Below, piece after piece: positions 58,340 through 64,000 of a stretch of 64,000 nucleotides of DNA. Every line of letters starts with the position of its first letter. Position 1 is the first letter of the stretch. The stretch is from G963674955 sp963674955. Lineage in GTDB: Bacteria > Desulfobacterota > Desulfovibrionia > Desulfovibrionales > Desulfovibrionaceae. The position numbers were made by a program, and so were the translations under genes. Location: assembly GCA_963674955.2 (NCBI GenBank), contig CAXXKR010000001.1, forward strand, positions 558,001-622,000. Reading direction: 5' to 3'. The notes beneath the pieces were generated by a model. The model was not told the DNA's origin, did no database searches, and was given only the letters and a program-made list of their open reading frames with translations.

Positions 58340-59095
58340 CTACCAGGCGCTGACTTCAGGCCAATGAAAATAGAACTCCACGCGCTGGTTCTTTTTTCTG
58401 TTGGCTTCGTTGTTGTTGGAGACCACGGGACGGGTATGGGCATAGCCCACGGCCCTGAGCCTGTTGATGGAAATCTCGCCCTTTTCCATTATGTAGACCA
58501 GGGCGGATGCGGCCCTGGCCGAGGACAGTTCCCAGTTGGAAGGATATTTTGCCGAGCTGTTTTCCTGGTTGTCCGTATGGCCCCGGACCACCAGATTGAG
58601 CTTGTAGTCCTTGAGAATGGCGATGACCTTGTCCAGGTACACATTGGCTCCCGGCATGAGGGTGGCCGTGCCGGGCTCGAACAGGTTGGCGCCTTCGACC
58701 CTGAAGGTCACCCCGTTCTTGTCGGCCGCAACGCCCGTGCCCTTTTGCAGTTCCGGGTCTTCGCTCAGAACGCTCTTGATGCGCATGACCATGCCCAGCA
58801 GGACCCTGTCCTCCTTGGTGATCTCGGACATCTTTTCGCGCATGGTGGCTGTTGTGGACATGAGCGCCATGTCGTCGGCCCTGGCCCGTATGACTTTCAC
58901 GCCGAAGGCGTCGCGCAACGAGCCCAGGGCGTCCTTGAACTTGTCCACGTCCTGGTTGGCGAATGAGAGCAGGAGCACGAAAAAGCAGAGCAGGAGCGTG
59001 ACCATGTCCGCGAATGTGGCCATCCACGGCGGTAGGCCTTCATCGTGCGGCGGCTTGTCCGGCGGTTTTTGAGGTAGTGCTTCCTGTTCCGGCAT
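58340..59095 (-). CDS. motB: MotB-family flagellar stator protein (first copy)
   Basis: A 251-residue MotB. The membrane helix LPPWMATFADMVTLLLCFFVLLLSFANQD has the ion-binding Asp. The plug/linker region is followed by the OmpA-like C-terminal domain (LNLVVRGHTDNQENSSAKYPSNWELSSARAASALVYIMEKGEISINRLRAVGYAHT). The N-terminus differs from the second copy (MPEQEALPQKPPDKPP). It starts 18 nt after motA. The PomA-like MotA and the CFFVLLLSF helix suggest a sodium-type stator, but this is inference. Confidence 0.93.
   Translation of the reverse strand: MPEQEALPQKPPDKPPHDEGLPPWMATFADMVTLLLCFFVLLLSFANQDVDKFKDALGSLRDAFGVKVIRARADDMALMSTTATMREKMSEITKEDRVLLGMVMRIKSVLSEDPELQKGTGVAADKNGVTFRVEGANLFEPGTATLMPGANVYLDKVIAILKDYKLNLVVRGHTDNQENSSAKYPSNWELSSARAASALVYIMEKGEISINRLRAVGYAHTRPVVSNNNEANRKKNQRVEFYFHWPEVSAW
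58968..59032. repeat. 65-nt direct repeat, copy in the first motB
   Basis: This copy is identical to 58179-58243. Flanking bases diverge, although GTCCTGGTTGG also recurs just before each copy. The repeats are in the same orientation, 789 nt apart, so recombination between them would fuse the two motB genes. Confidence 0.9.
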
Positions 59096-59113
59096 TGTTC
59101 CAAGGCCTCGCTG

Positions 59114-59899
59114 TTATTTCTTTTTCTTGCCGCCGCCTTTCTTCTGGGGCATGGCCTGCCGCAGGGCGGGAGCAAGAAAGGCCTGCAATTTGTCCTTGAC
59201 GATGGAGGGATGGTCGCCCCTTTGGATGGAAACAACGCCTTCGATCATGATCTCCATGAACATGGCGTCCTCGATTGAGCGTTCCTCCAACTTTTTGGCC
59301 ATGGGCAGGAAAATGACGTTGGCCATCACCGCTCCGTAGAAGGTGGTCAGCAGGGCGACGGCCATGGCCGGGCCGATGGAGGAGGGGTCGTCCAGGGCCT
59401 GGAGCATCTTGACCAGACCGATGAGCGTGCCGATCATTCCGAATGCCGGGGCCATGGTTCCCAGCCCCTTGAAAACGCCTTGCCCCTGGAGGTGGCGTTT
59501 TTTCATGAAATCCAGTTCTATCTGCATCACCGAGCGCACGAGGCTCTCCTCGGTGCCGTCGGCGATGAGCAGAACCCCTTTTTTCAGGTAGGGGTCCGAG
59601 ACCTTGACCTTTTCAAGGGCCACCAGGCTTTCCTTCCTGGCCGTCTCGGAAAGCTTGACGATCTGGCTGATGATCTTGTTGGGGTCGTGGCCCTTGAAGA
59701 ACAGGGCCTTCATGCCCACCTTGACGCTGCCGATGACAGCGCCCATGGGGAACATGACGAAAACCGAGGCGAAAGTGCCGCCGATGACCACAACGACGGA
59801 AGGAATGTCAACGAATCCGCCGGCATTGCCGCCCAGGACGATGGTTACGACGATCAGGCCCAAGCCGCCAACAAGTCCGATTAAGGTTCCGATATCCAT
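59114..59899 (-). CDS. motA: MotA/PomA-type flagellar stator protein
   Basis: A 261-residue stator protein with four hydrophobic helices: 2-22 (GTLIGLVGGLGLIVVTIVL), ~35-53, ~153-175 and ~185-205. The cytoplasmic loop carries the charged residues that contact the rotor. The third helix (PAFGMIGTLIGLVKML) and the DPSSIGPAMAVALLTTFYGAVMANVIFLP fourth helix are typical of PomA. It heads the operon with both motB genes; the FapA-like gene lies 6 nt upstream. A lysine-rich tail (KKGGGKKKK) ends the protein. Confidence 0.95.
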   Translation of the reverse strand: MDIGTLIGLVGGLGLIVVTIVLGGNAGGFVDIPSVVVVIGGTFASVFVMFPMGAVIGSVKVGMKALFFKGHDPNKIISQIVKLSETARKESLVALEKVKVSDPYLKKGVLLIADGTEESLVRSVMQIELDFMKKRHLQGQGVFKGLGTMAPAFGMIGTLIGLVKMLQALDDPSSIGPAMAVALLTTFYGAVMANVIFLPMAKKLEERSIEDAMFMEIMIEGVVSIQRGDHPSIVKDKLQAFLAPALRQAMPQKKGGGKKKK

Positions 59900-59905
59900 G
59901 ATGTG

Positions 59906-61036
59906 CTACTTCTGCTTTCCAGTTGGTTCCGGTGCGGGGGAGCCGATTTTTATTTCCATGTCTTCCAGGTAGAAGAACACGTCCTCAAGAAAATCATCCA
60001 CTTTCAAATACGCCTTGCCGATGCTTATCTCCACTCCGGGGCGGACTTTGCCGGGGACGACGATTTTGCAGGATTCGCTTCTGTCGGTCTTGCCGATTCT
60101 GTACCAGAGGCGTTCCTTGCGGTTCAAAATGACCTTGAGCCGTTCCGAGGCGGCAATGATTTTGGGCCTGTATTCGGTTTCCAGTTCATCGCTTTTTTCG
60201 GCGTAGGCCTCCATCTGTTCCAGCTTCTCGTTCAGGTCCGCGATTTGCGAGTTGAGCACCCTGTCCGCGTACAACAGCCGTGGATCAAACCCCCCGATGA
60301 TCGCTGTTTCCGCGTTCATGCCGCCGCCCAGTTGCTCGCCGATGTAAGCGTAGTCCGAAACATGGACCTGCCCGCCGATCAGCTTGTTGCCCACAGCCAG
60401 CTTCTTGCCCGCGAAGATGTCGCTGTGCAGGCTGGAATCCTTCACCACCACATGCTTCCCGGCGTTGAGTGTCGCGTTTTCGCAAAAGGGCAGCTTGATG
60501 CTTTCACCGGCTTCCAAATAGGCGTCTCCACCACCCTTGACGCCTGTTTCGCAGGTCAGGTCTCCGTGGGCGACGACCCTTGCGTTTTCCACCTGTCTTT
60601 TGACCGTTATGTGATTGGCCTCGATCTTGAATCCCGACCTGACCAGCCCGTGCACGGTCAGGTCGCCGACGAAACGGATGTTGCCGGTGTTGAAATCCAC
60701 GTCGCGGCGGACATTGAGCATGTTCTTTACCGCGATCTTGTCGCCCGCGTAGAAGACATAGCCGTTGCAGTCCGCTATGAGCCGGGTTGGGTCGTCAGGG
60801 TCGATGGCTGTTCCCGCCCCCATGGGGAACATCTTCTCGGCGCTGATGTATTTGAAATTCCGTCCCTCGGTCTCGTTGTCCGCGATCTTGATCCATTTTG
60901 CCAGCAACTGACCTTTCAGGACGTTCTGCACATAGCCCATGTCGTAGTGGTCAACACTGCCGTCTTCCCTTTCGCGGGGATGCAGATTCAGGTAGTCGAA
61001 ATCAGGATCAAAATAATGCTTCAAATAATAAGGCAT
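59906..61036 (-). CDS. FapA/DUF342 family protein, motility-linked
   Basis: The 376-residue second FapA-like protein. The central domain (NAKNMLN-type repeats, for example FNTGNIRFVGDLTVHGLVRSGFKI and NARVVAHGDLTCETGVKGGGDAYLEAGE) is the family's parallel beta-helix. The C-terminal part has a coiled coil (ADLNEKLEQMEAYAEKSDELETEYRPK). Its 6-nt spacing from motA ties it to flagellar function. It is about 270 residues shorter than the FapA-like protein at 472. A candidate promoter lies 50-77 nt upstream. Confidence 0.85.
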   Translation of the reverse strand: MPYYLKHYFDPDFDYLNLHPREREDGSVDHYDMGYVQNVLKGQLLAKWIKIADNETEGRNFKYISAEKMFPMGAGTAIDPDDPTRLIADCNGYVFYAGDKIAVKNMLNVRRDVDFNTGNIRFVGDLTVHGLVRSGFKIEANHITVKRQVENARVVAHGDLTCETGVKGGGDAYLEAGESIKLPFCENATLNAGKHVVVKDSSLHSDIFAGKKLAVGNKLIGGQVHVSDYAYIGEQLGGGMNAETAIIGGFDPRLLYADRVLNSQIADLNEKLEQMEAYAEKSDELETEYRPKIIAASERLKVILNRKERLWYRIGKTDRSESCKIVVPGKVRPGVEISIGKAYLKVDDFLEDVFFYLEDMEIKIGSPAPEPTGKQK

Positions 61037-61085
61037 ATGCGGGCGGCGTCCCCTGATCGTGGCAAAGTGTTTTAATAAATATTTA

Positions 61086-61113
61086 CCTATACTCCCGTGC
61101 GGGTGGGAGTCAA
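61086..61113 (-). promoter_or_regulatory. Candidate promoter of the FapA-motA-motB operon
   Basis: On the minus strand TTGACT (61113-61108) and TATAGG (61091-61086) are spaced by 16 nt, about 50 nt before the FapA-like start. An inverted repeat (ACTCCC ... GGGAGT at 61091-61110) overlaps the spacer and could be an operator or the terminator of the WcbI gene upstream. Confidence 0.45.
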
Positions 61114-61126
61114 CAGACCGACGGCC

Positions 61127-61945
61127 TTATCTGAGCCGCAGGTAGCCGATGAAATCGTCCACGCCCAGCATTCGGCAGTCCACGTAGGCCTCGGCGTACT
61201 CCTCGAAGGTGCGCTCTTTTCCGTACACTTCGTAGCGGGTGCCGGGGCCTCCGAAGTCAAGACCCAATCGCCCGGCCACGAGGGGATGAATGGGCAGCTT
61301 GATCTCGGGAAACAAATCATCGGCCGTTTCTTCCTTCAGGACTGAAGAGTCCAGGCCCAGGGCTTCGAGCACTTCGCTCGCCGCGTGGGCCATGAGCATC
61401 GGGCCGGGGTGATTGACGGTGTTGAAAAGCATTTCGCCTTTATAGCGGTCGAGAATCAGGTCGACGTATTTTACGGGGGTATGGCTTTCCTTGTTTCTTT
61501 CATGGTCGAGGGATTCCGTGAACAGCCGCTCCAGGTCGTACTTGGCGGCAAGTTCGGTCCGCAGGTAGAGGTGAAGGATTTCCGTTTTTCCAAGCCCCTG
61601 ATCCAGCAGCCGGTCCAGGAGGATGTCCCGGTAGTCGAAGCCTGGTTCTCCGGACCAGAGGGGCCAGTAGCCCTTGAAGAACATGTTGGGTATGCATAGT
61701 GCTGCGGCCTGGTCCGGGATTTTTTTAAGCAGCACGCCGGAGGCCAGTTCGCCCCATTTTTCATCGAGGTGCTGGTACAGAAGCAGTCCGCAGGAGGAAA
61801 GCTCCATTTCGGGGATTGGCTCCCGAGTGTAATTGGTATAAGTCCTGACCCGGTACCGGCTCTTGAAATCCGGGGATTTGAGAAGCAGCCTGGCCAGTGG
61901 TTCGCCCTGACAGTTGGCGTGGACGATACAGAATTCTTTTTTCAT
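61127..61945 (-). CDS. WcbI-family polysaccharide biosynthesis putative acetyltransferase
   Basis: A 272-residue protein beginning KKEFCIVHANCQGEPLARLLL, the WcbI signature with the ANCQG motif, followed by LLLYQHLDEKWGELASG. The C-terminal region has LFNTVNHPGPMLM, with the conserved NHPG element. The family has an SGNH-like fold and binds CoA in capsule synthesis. The substrate is not known. It is upstream of the FapA-motA operon on the same strand, with about 90 nt between them, but probably not functionally linked. Confidence 0.85.
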   Translation of the reverse strand: MKKEFCIVHANCQGEPLARLLLKSPDFKSRYRVRTYTNYTREPIPEMELSSCGLLLYQHLDEKWGELASGVLLKKIPDQAAALCIPNMFFKGYWPLWSGEPGFDYRDILLDRLLDQGLGKTEILHLYLRTELAAKYDLERLFTESLDHERNKESHTPVKYVDLILDRYKGEMLFNTVNHPGPMLMAHAASEVLEALGLDSSVLKEETADDLFPEIKLPIHPLVAGRLGLDFGGPGTRYEVYGKERTFEEYAEAYVDCRMLGVDDFIGYLRLR

Positions 61946-62020
61946 GATCTTTCAGATGGTTGTCCGTTGCAGATAGCATGGAAACCGTTTTGAATTCAAC
62001 CAGACAATGCAGGAGAGGTG

Positions 62021-63085
62021 ATGGGCTTCAGCCTTGAGAAAACGATATCCGGGATCGATCCTGTGGATCGCGGCCTTGCGGCCGAGGGGCAGGCAAGACT
62101 GGACAACCTGACCAAACCAAAGGGCAGCCTTGGACGTTTGGAGGAGCTTGCGCTTCAGGTCTTCATGATCCAGCAGGGAAAAGCTCCGCAAGTGGACCCG
62201 GCCAAGATTTTTACCGTGGCCGGGGATCACGGTGTTGCCGCAGAGGGCGTCAGTCTTTTTCCCCGGGAAGTGACCAGGCAGATGGTGGAGAATTTCGTGT
62301 TTGGCGGCGCGGGGGTGAACGTCCTGGCCAAGACCGCCGGGGTTGATCTCTGCGTCGTGGACGCAGGTTGCGCCGGGGGACGGTTCAAGGAAAACCCCGT
62401 CCTGGTGCAAGCCAAGGTCGCCCCGGGAACCGAGAATTTCACCAAGGGTCCGGCCATGAGCCGGGAGCAATGCCTTGAAGCACTGGCCCTTGGCGTTTCC
62501 CTGGCCGACAAGGCCTGCGATGAGGGCTTCAGGACCATCGGCACAGGGGACATGGGCATCGGCAACACCACGCCTTCCACCGCCCTTTACTGCGCTTTTC
62601 TCGGCCTTGAGCCGGAAGATGTCACGGGTCCGGGAACGGGTCTGGACAGGGAGGGGGTCGACCGCAAGGTTCAGGTGGTGAGAAGGGCCTTGCGGGCCAA
62701 CAGCACTGCTGTTTCGGCAGGCGATCCGCTGGCCGTGCTTGCCGCCCTGGGCGGCCTGGAAATTGCCTGTCTGGCCGGATTGATACTGGGCGCGGCCGGG
62801 AACAGGCAGGTGATCTGCGTGGACGGCTTCATCTCCACCGCCGCCTTTGCCGCGGCCTGGAAAATGTGCCCCCACGTATCGGACTACGCGGTCCTGAGCC
62901 ACCAGTCCGCCGAGCCGGGCCATGCCGGGGCCGTGCAGGCTCTGGGCCTCAAGCCGGTCCTTGATCTGTCCATGCGTCTGGGCGAGGGCACGGGCGCGGC
63001 CCTGATGGTTTTCATGCTGCGTAGCGCGGTGAATATTTTCAACCAGATGGCGTCGTTTGCCGATGCCGGGGTGAGCAAGGCCTAA
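62021..63085 (+). CDS. cobT: Nicotinate-nucleotide--dimethylbenzimidazole phosphoribosyltransferase
   Basis: CobT (354 residues) makes alpha-ribazole phosphate for the lower ligand of cobalamin. The opening QARLDNLTKPKGSLGRLEELALQ is the family signature. Further elements are VAGDHGVAAEGVSLFPREVTRQMVENF, GTGDMGIGNTTPSTAL with the NTT loop, and LGLKPVLDLSMRLGEGTGA near the C-terminus. ATG 62021 follows an AGGAGAGG site. It is separate from the other cobalamin genes in this window, which are 40 kb upstream. A bulged 12-bp hairpin follows. Confidence 0.96.
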   Translation: MGFSLEKTISGIDPVDRGLAAEGQARLDNLTKPKGSLGRLEELALQVFMIQQGKAPQVDPAKIFTVAGDHGVAAEGVSLFPREVTRQMVENFVFGGAGVNVLAKTAGVDLCVVDAGCAGGRFKENPVLVQAKVAPGTENFTKGPAMSREQCLEALALGVSLADKACDEGFRTIGTGDMGIGNTTPSTALYCAFLGLEPEDVTGPGTGLDREGVDRKVQVVRRALRANSTAVSAGDPLAVLAALGGLEIACLAGLILGAAGNRQVICVDGFISTAAFAAAWKMCPHVSDYAVLSHQSAEPGHAGAVQALGLKPVLDLSMRLGEGTGAALMVFMLRSAVNIFNQMASFADAGVSKA

Positions 63086-63095
63086 CAACGGAAAA

Positions 63096-63123
63096 ATCCG
63101 GTCCAAGCAGGGCTTGGCCGGAT
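63096..63123 (+). terminator. Hairpin after cobT
   Basis: A 12-bp stem with one bulged base (ATCCGG-T-CCAAGC against GCTTGG-CCGGAT) and a 3-nt loop lies 10 nt after the cobT stop. The downstream bases are not T-rich, so termination may be weak. Confidence 0.5.
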
Positions 63124-63152
63124 CATCCATGATAAAACCCGATGAACCCGGA

Positions 63153-63359
63153 TCAGGCTTGGCCAAGGTCCATGGACACGGCCTGTACCAACTCGCCGTT
63201 GGTATTGTACGTTCCCGTGGCCTGCGTCTTGACCAGTTCCCCGGCCTTGCTGGGGTCCGCCAATACTTCACGCTGAAGCTTTTGCTTGCGGATGCTCTTC
63301 ATTTCCTGAGCGAGGTTGGGCTTCCTCACTTCGGGGAGACTGTTGATTGATTCAGACAT
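63153..63359 (-). CDS. Small hypothetical protein
   Basis: A 68-residue protein. The middle is basic (KPNLAQEMKSIRKQKLQREV) and the end is polar (GTYNTNGELVQAVSMDLGQA). ATG 63359 is 8 nt after GGAGG and preferred over ATG 63365, which is only 2 nt from it. No domain is recognised. It has no signal peptide or cysteines. Its location between cobT and the HHH gene, on the strand opposite cobT, gives no clear hint about function. Confidence 0.6.
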   Translation of the reverse strand: MSESINSLPEVRKPNLAQEMKSIRKQKLQREVLADPSKAGELVKTQATGTYNTNGELVQAVSMDLGQA

Positions 63360-63474
63360 AATCATTCCCTCCTTCCTTGGAGATTATTCACCCTAGTTAC
63401 CTACTGATCGGATGAATGCCAAAAAGCTTTAGGGTTAGGCGAGTGTTTGCCCGCAAGGGGGCGGCAGGGCTTGG

Positions 63475-63747
63475 TCAGGAAGCGTCCTTCCAGTTCCACC
63501 ATTTCAGCAGTTCGGGGTCGTGATTTTCCTGGGATGCGAAATAAACGGCGCAACGAAAGACGTAGAGCACGCAACGGTCCACATGGACGCCTTCCAGGCG
63601 TTCAAGGTCGCTGTACATCTTTTCCGGGTCTTGGTCTTTGAGTTCTTTGACGTTTTTGAAGCCGAGCTTCCAGAGGTCCCGGGACAGGCTGGGGCCGATG
63701 CCGGGTATGGCCTGGAGGTCGCGCAGACAATCGGCCTTGGGTTTCAT
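63475..63747 (-). CDS. Helix-hairpin-helix protein of the Cdd1 (pathogenicity locus) family
   Basis: A 90-residue protein with a helix-hairpin-helix (LRDLQAIPGIGPSLSRDLWKLGFKNVKELKDQDPEKMYSDL). The C-terminal half has VDRCVLYVFRCAVYFA and WWNWKD, characteristic of the Cdd1 family. HhH motifs bind DNA nonspecifically; the role of the family is unknown, despite its name. It lies 2 nt downstream of hemC on the same strand, probably in its operon. Confidence 0.85.
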   Translation of the reverse strand: MKPKADCLRDLQAIPGIGPSLSRDLWKLGFKNVKELKDQDPEKMYSDLERLEGVHVDRCVLYVFRCAVYFASQENHDPELLKWWNWKDAS

Positions 63748-63749
63748 GC

Positions 63750-64000
63750 TCAGCCCCGGTCGTAGACCCTGCTGAGAATTTCACCGCCGCCCGCCGCCAG
63801 CACGTCTTCCGCCAAGGCCGAACCGACTTCCCAGGCTTTGGCTGCGGGGCCGGTCTTTTCCAGGCGGATGGGGCTGGTTCCGTCGACATCGGCCACAAAG
63901 CCGGTCAACCTGACCTTGTCGCCTTGTATCTCGGACCAGGCTGCAATGGGCACCTGGCAGCCTCCGTCAAGCCCGGTGAGGAATCCGCGTTCGGCGCGGA
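63750..64000 (-). CDS. hemC: Hydroxymethylbilane synthase, C-terminal part (partial at window edge)
   Basis: The visible C-terminal ~83 residues include the AERGFLTGLDGGCQVPIAAWS segment. Its Cys is the residue to which the dipyrromethane cofactor is attached. The following domain (IQGDKVRLTGFVADVDGTSPIRLEKTG) is typical of HemC. The enzyme polymerises porphobilinogen to hydroxymethylbilane, before the HemD step encoded at 6511. The N-terminal part continues beyond the window edge. Confidence 0.93.
   Translation of the reverse strand, partial: RAERGFLTGLDGGCQVPIAAWSEIQGDKVRLTGFVADVDGTSPIRLEKTGPAAKAWEVGSALAEDVLAAGGGEILSRVYDRG

Noticed and set aside
1..64000. Mobile elements, prophage or CRISPR arrays
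   Set aside because: No transposase, integrase, phage structural gene or regularly spaced repeat array was seen; codon use and gene content look uniform and core-like.

Overview
The window is high-GC bacterial chromosome, densely packed with genes on both strands. It most resembles a sulfate-reducing Desulfovibrionaceae-type bacterium. Signs of this are a periplasmic class III tetraheme cytochrome c3, a multiheme cytochrome next to a haem-binding chemoreceptor, a siroheme decarboxylase (Ahb-type haem pathway) beside hemL, anaerobic cobalamin genes (cbiD, cbiET, cbiG), an orange-protein (ORP/MrpORP) operon, and a HesB-like gene read through an in-frame TGA as selenocysteine. I saw no insertion sequences, prophage, CRISPR arrays, rRNA or tRNA genes.

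Layout. 1-3.8 kb: an RRM RNA-binding protein, a large FapA/DUF342 protein and a BPL_N-type protein. 3.8-11 kb: valS, fused cobA-hemD, purN, a UMF1-type transporter, an AMMECR1 protein and a PPC/DUF296 protein. 11-17 kb (mostly minus): small proteins, then the apparent operon gpsA-lipoprotein-cbiD-cbiET-cobM-yjbQ. 16.9-21.1 kb (plus): siroheme decarboxylase, hemL, cbiG, cobJ and cytochrome c3. 21-29 kb: a very acidic repeat-rich protein, then menG, a nucleotide-sugar dehydrogenase, a polyprenyl diphosphate synthase and a PurS-PurS-PurL fusion. 29.3-33.6 kb: tetrahaem cytochrome plus haem MCP, a small secreted protein and a VWA-OmpA protein. 33.9-40.4 kb: hldD, lptD (with an apparent one-base frameshift), mutL, alr and a small protein. 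40.4-45.3 kb (minus): hypA-hypB, then a sigma-54 activator with three ORP-type genes. 45.6-54.3 kb: a CBS-ACT protein and a complete Liv-type ABC transporter interleaved with two AMP-forming acyl-CoA ligases. 54.4-57.5 kb: the selenoprotein, a TetR regulator, pyrR, a shikimate kinase-like gene, a Cys-rich protein and a hemerythrin. 57.5-62 kb (minus): WcbI, a second FapA-like protein, motA and two tandem motB genes. 62-64 kb: cobT, small genes and the 3' part of hemC.

Together, hemL, hemC, cobA-hemD and the siroheme decarboxylase supply precorrin-2 and siroheme-derived haem, and the cbi/cob genes take the same precursor to cobalamin. Haem is then used by the several c-type cytochrome and sensor proteins. 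The strongest non-routine observation is the selenocysteine HesB-like gene at 54380-54703, which conventional ORF calling truncates at the TGA. Others worth following are the lptD frameshift, the ORP operon without its usual divergent partner, the tandem motB genes sharing an identical 65-nt stretch, and structured leaders before the cytochrome c3 and menG operons.
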